Below are positions 1-5,550 of a stretch of DNA of 9,330 nucleotides, piece after piece. Below the pieces are notes generated by a model. The model searched no databases. It had not been told where the DNA came from and saw only the letters and a list, made by a program, of their open reading frames with translations. A program made the translations under genes and the position numbers. Origin of the DNA: a bacterium (lineage in GTDB: Bacteria > B130-G9). The stretch covers positions 1 through 9,330 of the forward strand of contig DATLAJ010000074.1 of NCBI GenBank assembly GCA_035527515.1. Direction: 5' to 3'. Each line of letters starts with the position of its first letter. Positions within the stretch are counted from its first letter, which is position 1.

Positions 1-498
1 TCAAACAGCCCATGTATAGACGCAGGCAGCGATACCTCATCGAACCTGGGCCTTGACCAGAGAACTACGCGCACGGATAACGTCCGTGACACTGGCACCG
101 TTGATATGGGCTATCACTACGGTCGCGGCGAGGTCGAACCCGCTATCCATGGCTCGCTGAACGCAGCCCACTTTTCGCCTGCTGATCTTTTGATTGCCTC
201 TGTCGAGGCGGAGAACCCTGGCAATGCAGTATCTGTGGACGTCTATCTCGGCTTCATCCTGCCGGACGGCACGCTTCTCTGTTATGTCGGCACCGGCTTT
301 GCTGGTGACACCGTCCCCTGGCTTGAGGCGGTCTCGCTTCCGGGAGGGTTCCATTATGGGCCGGCCGAGGTCTTCCGGCTGAACGTCCCAGACGGCGCGC
401 CAGCAGGCGACTACATGTTCGGAGCAGTGCTCTCAAAGCCGGGCCGATTGGAGTTCATTGGCCAGCCGAGCTTGTTTCCGTTCACTATCACCGGGTGA
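1..498 (+). CDS. Secreted beta-helix-type surface protein, C-terminal part (5' end outside window)
   Basis: The reading frame is open from the first base to a TGA at 496-498, giving 165 residues with no start in sight. An internal ATG at 106 lies inside a recognisable motif, so it is not the true start. Residues 3-9 (SPCIDAG) and 34-40 (VDMGYHY) form the closing motif often seen at the end of right-handed parallel beta-helix surface proteins of environmental bacteria (family knowledge). Residues about 52-164 are a separate beta-rich domain containing AENPGNAVSVDVYLGF, PDGTLL and GDYMFGAVLSKPG. This domain is clearly related to the N-terminal domain of the secreted protein encoded at 7155-5446. 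The protein is probably exported and may bind or display a ligand (inference). No enzymatic residues are visible in this fragment. A terminator lies 160 bp downstream. Confidence 0.75.
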   Translation, partial: SNSPCIDAGSDTSSNLGLDQRTTRTDNVRDTGTVDMGYHYGRGEVEPAIHGSLNAAHFSPADLLIASVEAENPGNAVSVDVYLGFILPDGTLLCYVGTGFAGDTVPWLEAVSLPGGFHYGPAEVFRLNVPDGAPAGDYMFGAVLSKPGRLEFIGQPSLFPFTITG

Positions 499-589
499 TC
501 GGCTGCTAAGAACGCTTCTTTCAAAGGTCTCTCGGTTGAGGACTGTTCGCGTTCGGATCGGGCGGGGTTGAGCGTGCGGCGCTGGGCCC

Positions 590-610
590 GAGCCTGTCAT
601 GCACGGGCTT
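590..610. other. Hairpin in intergenic region
   Basis: AGCCTGT (591-597) can pair with ACGGGCT (603-609) around a five-base loop, with one G-T pair in the stem. No T-run follows, so it is not a complete intrinsic terminator. It lies in the gap between the beta-helix gene and the IS110 element. The rest of 499-630 shows no gene. Confidence 0.35.
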
Positions 611-630
611 CGGCGGCTCAGTTAGCTGCT

Positions 631-648
631 AGTCGAAAGTCGAAAGTC
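631..648. repeat. Heptamer repeat AGTCGAA (about 2.5 units)
   Basis: Two exact copies of AGTCGAA (631-637 and 638-644) are followed by AGTC (645-648). The period is 7 bases, the same period as the unrelated-sequence array just after the tRNA-Ser at 2054-2095. Short intergenic heptamer repeats are known from some bacteria, notably the STRR repeats of cyanobacteria. Here the array is too short to assign to a family. Confidence 0.6.
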
Positions 649-658
649 AGAGGACGAG

Positions 659-690
659 GGGCGGAGCGTTTCCGCCCTTTTCCTTTTTCC
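659..690 (+). terminator. Rho-independent terminator
   Basis: A perfect 7-bp stem, GGGCGGA (659-665) with TCCGCCC (671-677), encloses the loop GCGTT. It is followed by TTTTCCTTTTT (678-688). This is a textbook intrinsic terminator on the + strand. It most likely ends transcription of the beta-helix gene that stops at 498, and it may also insulate the downstream IS element. Confidence 0.8.
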
Positions 691-700
691 CTCTTGTATG

Positions 701-730
701 TTGTCTTTCATGCTTCTATGTAACTATCTT
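701..730 (+). promoter_or_regulatory. Possible promoter inside IS110 left region
   Basis: TTGTCT (701-706) and TATCTT (725-730) are separated by 18 bases, each matching four of six bases of the sigma70 consensus. It could drive the structured RNA and/or the transposase. This is a weak match in a T-rich stretch where chance matches are common. Confidence 0.25.
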
Positions 731-739
731 AGCTATTGT

Positions 740-915
740 TTTGAGTCTTGGGGTGTTGGTCATTGTGCGCGCCCCGAGCAGGCTGCGGCGAGCCCGTTTT
801 TCCCTTGGTCCCTCGTGAGACCGTGGAAAAGTGTGGGCCACCACAGCCTAATTGGATATAACCCGCACAATCACTTGGGCCAACCAAGCCCGTATTTGCA
901 GGGAAGGGTTCGCCA
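740..915 (+). ncRNA. Candidate IS110 bridge RNA region
   Basis: IS110 group elements are known to encode a bridge RNA in the non-coding left end, upstream of the recombinase, with loops that pair to donor and target DNA. This segment lies in that place and contains no convincing gene. It holds several short stems: GGCT/AGCC (781-784 with 791-794), GGTC/GACC (807-810 with 819-822), TGTGG/CCACA (832-836 with 841-845, loop GCCA), and CTTGG/CCAAG (874-878 with 884-888), which competes with GGGC/GCCC (877-880 with 888-891). The call rests on position and these helices only. The RNA ends and guide loops were not derived, and no fold was computed. Confidence 0.35.
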
Positions 916-1868
916 ATGATCACTGATCACACTCTCTCCGTTCTCGGTATTGACCTCTCCAAAAACTCGCTCGATGCCTGCCTGCTCCCACAAGGCCGTT
1001 CATGGCACGTGAGCAATGACCCAGATTCCCTCGCTGAATGGGTCAGCCAACTCCCCCCAGCATAAGCCTCGTCGTTATGGAAGCCAGCGGAGGCCTCCAA
1101 AACCTCCCCGCCGCCGCTCTTACAAACGCGAATTTCCCCGTCGCTGTCGTCAATCCCAAACAGGTCCGAGACTTCACCAAAGCTTCCGGCCAACACGCCA
1201 AAACCGACGTATTCGATGCTCATAAGATTGCTCAGTTCGGCGTCAAAATGCAACCCTCCCCTCGCCAGTTACCAGACGAGGCGCAGGCCCTGCTGGCTGA
1301 ATTGCTCGTCCGACGACGCCAATTGGTCCAGAATCGCGTCGCAGAACTAAATCGCCTGAAAACCGGGCACGCAGAGCCGATTCGCCGAAACATCGAGGTA
1401 CACATAGAGTCGATTGAAACGTTGCTCCGCGAGATCGACAGCGACATCGATGAGCAGGTCCGTAATAGCCCGATGTGGCGTGTCAACGAGGAATTGCTCA
1501 CCAGCATCCGAGGCGTCGGGACGACGACCGCCCGAGTGCTGCTGGGCCAACTGCCCGAACTTGGCCGCCTTCCACGCCGTAAGCTCGCTGCCCTGGCAGG
1601 TCTGGCGCCATTCTCTCGCGATAGCGGCCAATGGTGTGGAAAACGCTTCATTTGTGTAGGCCGAGCACGCGTCCGGGCATCGCTCTACATGGCCGCTCTA
1701 TGCGCCTCACGATACAATCCTGTCCTATCCTGCTTCTATTCTCGGCTGATTGAGAACGGCAAGCCCCAAAAACTCGCCTTGACAGCAGTCATGCGACGAC
1801 TGCTCACAATCTTGAACGCTATCATCCGAGACCAAAAACCCTGGTGTAACTGCACAATAAACCCTTGA
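916..1868 (+). CDS. IS110 family transposase (DEDD recombinase), split by a -1 frame change
   Basis: The first part starts at ATG 916, after a GGGAAGGG-like ribosome site at 901-908, and reads MITDHTLSVLGIDLSKNSLD before a TAA at 1063-1065 (49 aa). The rest continues in the -1 frame to TGA 1866-1868. Joined at the C run 1053-1058 the product is about 317 aa, within the usual IS110 size. The N-terminal DEDD RuvC-like domain supplies Asp in GIDLSK, Glu in LVVMEASGG, and the Asp residues of KTDVFDAHKIA. The C-terminal Transposase_20 domain has the helix-hairpin-like IRGVGTTTARVLL, then LAGLAPFSRDSG with the probable catalytic Ser, then RARVRASLYM. The second frame alone (from ATG 1038) would lack the first catalytic Asp. 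The break is therefore an inactivating indel, a sequencing error in a homopolymer, or a programmed -1 shift at C CCC CCA. Confidence 0.85.
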
Positions 1869-1903
1869 CCTCAAACACAGTCACTTTCCCGAAGGCCTCG
1901 CAC

Positions 1904-1932
1904 TTGACAAGATCGGCGGCGTTTTGCACAGT
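1904..1932 (+). promoter_or_regulatory. Possible tRNA-Ser promoter
   Basis: A perfect TTGACA (1904-1909) is followed after 17 bases by CACAGT (1927-1932), which keeps only A2, A4 and T6 of the -10 consensus. Transcription would begin near 1939, about 26 bases before the mature tRNA 5' end, a sensible leader length. It might instead belong to the right end of the IS. Confidence 0.35.
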
Positions 1933-1965
1933 TGCCGGTGCTCAATGAGACAGGATTCATTCGTA

Positions 1966-2057
1966 GGAGAGGTGTCCGAGAGGCCGAAGGAGCTCGCCTG
2001 CTAAGCGAGTAAGCGTCTTAAAGCGCTTCCAGGGTTCGAATCCCTGCCTCTCCGCCA
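1966..2057 (+). tRNA. tRNA-Ser (anticodon GCU), CCA encoded
   Basis: This class II tRNA reads AGC and AGU serine codons. The acceptor stem GGAGAGG (1966-1972) pairs with CCTCTCC (2047-2053). The anticodon stem CTCGC (1993-1997) pairs with GCGAG (2005-2009) around the loop CTGCTAA, with anticodon GCT at 2000-2002. A long variable arm follows (about 2010-2030, GTAAGCGTCTTAAAGCGCTT), typical of serine tRNAs. The T arm is CAGGGTTCGAATCCCTG. The discriminator is G2054, as expected for serine, and CCA is encoded at 2055-2057. The discriminator and CCA are also the first bases of a 7-base tandem repeat. MnmEG, encoded next, acts on tRNAs with a wobble uridine, so this G34 tRNA is not expected to be its substrate. 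Confidence 0.95.
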
Positions 2058-2095
2058 ACCGCCAACTGCCAACCGCCAACGGATGAAGGATGAAT
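2054..2095. repeat. Six-unit heptamer array fused to the tRNA-Ser 3' end
   Basis: Consecutive 7-base units read GCCAACC, GCCAACT, GCCAACC, GCCAACG (2054-2081), then GATGAAG and GATGAAT (2082-2095), without any break in phase. The first unit begins with the tRNA discriminator G and the CCA end. The array fills half of the gap between the tRNA and mnmE. It resembles the short tandemly repeated heptamers (STRR) described in cyanobacteria, though I cannot tell whether it is the same family. Confidence 0.75.
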
Positions 2096-2138
2096 AATGT
2101 GTCCAGCCGAAATCTGATAACAACTTTGTAAGGGCGCC

Positions 2139-3554
2139 ATGCTGCCAGAAGATAACGACACGATTGCCGCGATTTCGACCGGCCCCGGAGTCGGTGCGAT
2201 AGGGCTGGTGAGGCTCTCTGGGCCCGACTCGATAGCCGCCGCGGACCGCGTCTTCATTGGGTCCAAGAGCCCGAGCGAGATGGACCATTCGACAGTTCAG
2301 TTTGGCAGAATTGTTCGGGACGGGGCGGTTTTGGACGAGGTGATGCTGACGGTGCTGCGCTCACCTCGCTCCTATACGGGGGAGGACATGGTCGAGATAA
2401 GCTGCCACGGCAATCCACTGGTTCTGAAGGACGTTCTCTCCGCCGTGATAGAGACCGGGGCGAGACTTGCGACGGGAGGTGAGTTCACGAGGCGCGCGTT
2501 CTTGCGGGGCAAGATGGACCTGTGTCAGGCAGAGGCCGTGATGGAGCTTTTGTCAGCACAGACCCAGGAGGCCAAGCGAGTGGCGCTCTCACAGGTTCGG
2601 GGGAGGACGTCCACGGAGGTCGCGCGACTGCGCGAACAGGTGATACAGGTGAAGGCGGAGCTGGACGCCTCGATCGATTTTCCGGAGGACGTTACTGACG
2701 AGGCGTTGATGCGCCGTGATGCGAAGCGAGAAGGCTCCGGCGTGGAATTGCTGTCGGACACGGCTCGGCAGCTCGAGGCGATGATCGCGGCGTTTACCGC
2801 AAGCCAGCAAGTGCAGAAGCTGCCAACAGCTGCGATAGTCGGCAAGGTGAACGTGGGGAAGTCAACAATCCTAAACGCGCTGCTTGCCGAGGACCGGGTG
2901 ATAACAAGCGAGGCTCCGGGAACCACCCGGGACAGGATCGACGTTGACGTCGCCCTTTTGTCAGGACGTAGAATGCGACTCAGCGACACCGCGGGGCTAG
3001 GCGTTCCCAGGGATGAGCTCGATGCCAAGGCGCGAGCCAAGATGGAAGGTGCAGCCCGCGACGCGGACGTTCTGGTGATGGTCTTCGACGCCTCGTCACC
3101 GCTTGGGGATGAGGACGTGCAGCTCGTTGAAACGTGGGGCGGAAGACCTGCCGTGCTGGTTTTGAACAAGATCGACCTAGGCGAGCGTTGGGACCCGAGC
3201 GTTCTTGTGGCCAGGTGCGAGGACTTGGCGGCAGCGCCGGTGGTCCTGACGTGCGCGATTTCGGGTTTTGGACTCGACGAGCTGGAGGCGGCGCTGGATA
3301 AGTTGCTTTGCGCTCTGCTGCCAAAGATGCGAAGCGAGGCCTGCGTTGTGGGGACAGTCAGAAATGAGCGGCTGCTTCGGAAGGCACGGGATGCGATCAA
3401 CACAGCGATCAGGGCGTCCCAGGCCGGCTCGTGGCCGGAGTTTGCCAGCAGCGATCTGGGCGAGGCTCTCACCGCCCTTAACGAGTTTTTGGGCATAGAC
3501 GTGGGGGTTGATATACTTGATGAGATATTCTCGCGATTCTGCATCGGGAAGTGA
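2139..3554 (+). CDS. mnmE: tRNA uridine-5-carboxymethylaminomethyl modification GTPase MnmE
   Basis: MnmE (TrmE) works with MnmG in the cytoplasm to install the (carboxymethyl)aminomethyl group at C5 of U34 in a subset of tRNAs, using a methylene-THF-derived carbon and GTP hydrolysis. The 471 aa length is normal. The N-terminal tetrahydrofolate-binding domain (about 1-120) contains SYTGEDMVEISCHG and GGEFTRRAFL. A helical domain surrounds the inserted G domain, whose motifs are G1 GKVNVGKS (235-242), G2 GTTRD (261-265), G3 DTAG (283-286), G4 NKID (343-346) and G5 near CAISG (372-376). Asn238 matches the potassium-coordinating Asn of the family. The protein ends in the essential CIGK (468-471). 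At residue 295 there is Asp where E. coli has the catalytic Glu282. The ATG is preceded by AAGGG (2130-2134) at four bases. mnmG follows after 100 bp, so the two are probably cotranscribed, possibly with the tRNA. Confidence 0.97.
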   Translation: MLPEDNDTIAAISTGPGVGAIGLVRLSGPDSIAAADRVFIGSKSPSEMDHSTVQFGRIVRDGAVLDEVMLTVLRSPRSYTGEDMVEISCHGNPLVLKDVLSAVIETGARLATGGEFTRRAFLRGKMDLCQAEAVMELLSAQTQEAKRVALSQVRGRTSTEVARLREQVIQVKAELDASIDFPEDVTDEALMRRDAKREGSGVELLSDTARQLEAMIAAFTASQQVQKLPTAAIVGKVNVGKSTILNALLAEDRVITSEAPGTTRDRIDVDVALLSGRRMRLSDTAGLGVPRDELDAKARAKMEGAARDADVLVMVFDASSPLGDEDVQLVETWGGRPAVLVLNKIDLGERWDPSVLVARCEDLAAAPVVLTCAISGFGLDELEAALDKLLCALLPKMRSEACVVGTVRNERLLRKARDAINTAIRASQAGSWPEFASSDLGEALTALNEFLGIDVGVDILDEIFSRFCIGK

Positions 3555-3581
3555 ACGGTTCGCAGCTGTCAGCCGTAGGGG

Positions 3582-3600
3582 AGCTCGGGACGCGCGAGCT
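3582..3600. other. Hairpin between mnmE and mnmG
   Basis: AGCTCG (3582-3587) and CGAGCT (3595-3600) form a perfect 6-bp stem with a 7-base loop. No T-run follows, so it should not terminate transcription. It may be a processing or stability element of the mnmE-mnmG transcript (inference). Confidence 0.45.
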
Positions 3601-3635
3601 GGCCGGAGATGTTTGCAGTAAAATGATTTATGGGA

Positions 3636-3654
3636 GCCGAGACACTCGGCAGGG
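3636..3654 (+). promoter_or_regulatory. Hairpin abutting the mnmG ribosome binding site
   Basis: GCCGAG (3636-3641) and CTCGGC (3645-3650) form a perfect 6-bp stem with the triloop ACA. The stem ends at the base before AGGG (3651-3654), the only Shine-Dalgarno-like sequence before the start codons at 3655 and 3658. A stem directly beside the ribosome site could tune translation of mnmG. A TAAAAT at 3619-3624 resembles a -10 box, but no credible -35 box precedes it. Confidence 0.45.
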
Positions 3655-5550
3655 ATGATGAGCGCTTCGTATGACGTTGTAGTGGTTGGAGCCGGGCACG
3701 CTGGCTGCGAGGCGGCGCTTGCTGCCGCCAGGATGGGTTGCTCCGTTCTGCTTGTTACGCTGAACGCCGACAAGGTGGCCGCGATGTCCTGTAATCCAGC
3801 GATAGGCGGCATTGGGAAGGGGCATATCGTTCGGGAGATCGATGCTCTCGGCGGCCAGATGGCTCAGGTTATTGACCAGACAGGCATTCAGTTTCGATTG
3901 CTCAACAGGCGGAAAGGCCCGGCGGTTCGCGGTCCGCGCGCGCAGGCGGACAAGGCTGGCTACTCCAGGCGGTTCAAGCAGGTGATCGAGTTGCAGGAGC
4001 GGCTTGACTTGGTGCAGGACGAGGTGATCGAACTTCTAGCTTCTTCCGGCCGCGTGGAGGGTGTCCGATGCTTGTTCAGGGGTAACATCGCGGCCAAATC
4101 GGTCATCGTCTCGGCCGGGACGTTCCTTGCCGGGATGATGCACATCGGGACCGATTCGTTTGCCGGCGGGCGCCTCGGCGATCCGTCCTCGAGCGAGCTC
4201 GGCAAGTCGCTGAAGCGGCTGGGGTTTGAGCTGCTGCGGCTAAAGACAGGGACGCCCCCGAGGTTGGACGGCCGGACGATTGATTTCGAGAGGCTGGCGC
4301 CTCAGTCAGGGGACGAGCCGCCGCCGAAGTTCTCCTTTGTCATCCCAGAGTGCAACGGCAACAAAGTGAATTGCTACCTCGCAAGGACCACACCAGAGTG
4401 CCACAGAATAATACGTGAGAATCTCGAGCGTTCGGCTCTGTTTTCGGGCAAGATCACGGGCGTCGGCATCCGGTATTGCCCATCGATCGAGGACAAGATC
4501 AGGAAGTTCCCACATCGCGAGGCGCATCACATATTCATAGAGCCTGAGGGCCTTACGACGGACGAATACTATGCGAACGGTTTCGCAACGAGCCTTCCTT
4601 ATGATGTTCAGGTTGCGATGCTCAGGGCGGTTCCGGGCCTTGAGGAGGTCAAGATCACGCGCCCTGGCTATGCGATAGAGTATGACTTCATTCAGCCTAC
4701 GAACCTTCATCCCTGGCTTGAAACTCGCCGCATAGCCGGGCTGTTTCTCGCCGGCCAGATCAACGGCACCTCCGGTTACGAGGAGGCGGCTGGCCAGGGC
4801 CTTATCGCTGGGCTCAACGCCGCACTGAAAGCTCGAGGCGACAAGCCTTTCGTCATCTCCCGGCGAGAGGCCTACATCGGAGTGATGATCGACGACCTCG
4901 TTACCTTAGGTTGCAGAGAGCCCTATCGAATGTTCACCGCGCGCTCAGAGCATCGCCTGCTGCTCGCTGCGGCCACAGCGGACGAGCGGCTGATGGGCTA
5001 CGGGCATCAATTTGGCCTGATAACCGACGAGGCTTATGGCTATATGATGGAGAGAAAGAAGGCGAGAGAGCGGGAGATGCACACCCTCAGAAGAGCGCAT
5101 ACTAAAGGCCGACACGCCGAATTCGCCGGGGCAAGCCTGCTTGAACTTCTGAGGCGCCCCGAGTTCCGCTACGCCGACCTGACCGACAGGTTCGGTTTTG
5201 AATCGAACCTATCGCAGGCCGACCGCGATATTCTAGAGATGCACGTCAAGTATGAGGGCTATATCAGGCGAGAGGAGAGTCAGCTGGCTGACGCGGCGAA
5301 GCTCGACAGGATCAAGATCCCCACGGACACCGATTTTGAATGCGTGCCCGGTCTCCGAGCCGAGATCAAGGAACGACTTGCCGAGTTAAGGCCGGAGACT
5401 CTCGGTGCGGCCAGAAGAATCCCCGGCATGACGCCGGCTGCGATATCAGTCCTTTCCATACATATCGCTGGCCGCGGGAACCTGGGCGGCACATCTGAAG
5501 CCGACGAACTGGTCCCAGTCGTCCGGCGCCCTCCAATCTCGACAGGATGA
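3655..5550 (+). CDS. mnmG: tRNA uridine-5-carboxymethylaminomethyl modification enzyme MnmG
   Basis: MnmG (GidA) is the FAD- and NADH-dependent partner of MnmE in wobble-uridine modification. The N-terminal FAD-binding motif is GAGHAGCEAA (residues 12-21). MSCNPAIGGIGKGH (44-57) carries the first conserved Cys (46), and RYCPSIEDK (273-281) carries the second (Cys275). Other signatures are LKTGTPPRLDGRTIDF (196-211), EPEGL, RPGYAIEYD, and AGQINGTSGYEEAAGQG (366-382). The C-terminal helical domain that binds MnmE and tRNA includes VKYEGYI (531-537) and PETLGAARRIPGMTPAAIS. At 631 aa the protein runs about 20 residues past the usual end, and its last 34 codons overlap the convergent gene. Both ATG 3655 and ATG 3658 are possible; AGGG lies directly before the first and three bases before the second, so 3658 may be the real start. 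Confidence 0.97.
   Translation: MMSASYDVVVVGAGHAGCEAALAAARMGCSVLLVTLNADKVAAMSCNPAIGGIGKGHIVREIDALGGQMAQVIDQTGIQFRLLNRRKGPAVRGPRAQADKAGYSRRFKQVIELQERLDLVQDEVIELLASSGRVEGVRCLFRGNIAAKSVIVSAGTFLAGMMHIGTDSFAGGRLGDPSSSELGKSLKRLGFELLRLKTGTPPRLDGRTIDFERLAPQSGDEPPPKFSFVIPECNGNKVNCYLARTTPECHRIIRENLERSALFSGKITGVGIRYCPSIEDKIRKFPHREAHHIFIEPEGLTTDEYYANGFATSLPYDVQVAMLRAVPGLEEVKITRPGYAIEYDFIQPTNLHPWLETRRIAGLFLAGQINGTSGYEEAAGQGLIAGLNAALKARGDKPFVISRREAYIGVMIDDLVTLGCREPYRMFTARSEHRLLLAAATADERLMGYGHQFGLITDEAYGYMMERKKAREREMHTLRRAHTKGRHAEFAGASLLELLRRPEFRYADLTDRFGFESNLSQADRDILEMHVKYEGYIRREESQLADAAKLDRIKIPTDTDFECVPGLRAEIKERLAELRPETLGAARRIPGMTPAAISVLSIHIAGRGNLGGTSEADELVPVVRRPPISTG

Larger units (their letters stand above)
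691..1903 (+). mobile_element. IS110 family insertion sequence (boundaries not resolved)
   Basis: The element is identified by its DEDD transposase at 916-1868 and by the hairpin-rich non-coding segment before it. IS110 elements generally lack long terminal inverted repeats and target duplications (family knowledge), so the ends cannot be placed from one copy. The left end should lie after the terminator at 659-690. The right end should lie between the transposase stop at 1868 and the tRNA at 1966, probably before the promoter-like TTGACA at 1904. The longer non-coding part is on the left, which is the arrangement of the IS110 group rather than the IS1111 group. The stretch 691-744 is unusually rich in T and A compared with its flanks. 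Confidence 0.5.

Noticed and set aside
781-803. GGCT/AGCC stem followed by CGTTTTT as a second terminator
   Set aside because: Four-bp stem with a six-base loop is too weak, and termination here would conflict with transcription into the transposase.
879-885. GCCAACC in a loop of the candidate bridge RNA, identical to the post-tRNA repeat unit
   Set aside because: A 7-base match alone is too short to claim guide-target pairing, and the repeat is not at the inferred insertion point.
698-919. Plus-strand 73-codon open frame before the transposase
   Set aside because: No ribosome site, no domain, biased composition; the region is better explained by stems and the IS left end.
1232-1651. Minus-strand open frames (139 and 94 codons) inside the transposase
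   Set aside because: Arg/Ser-rich antisense translations of the IS110 recombinase; no independent support.
2525-3544. Long minus-strand open frame (339 codons) opposite mnmE
   Set aside because: Serine/alanine-rich low-complexity translation lying entirely antisense to a certain mnmE gene; no ribosome site or family motif.
3177-3812. Minus-strand open frame (211 codons) across the mnmE-mnmG junction
   Set aside because: Overlaps both well-supported genes in antisense and shows no recognisable domain.
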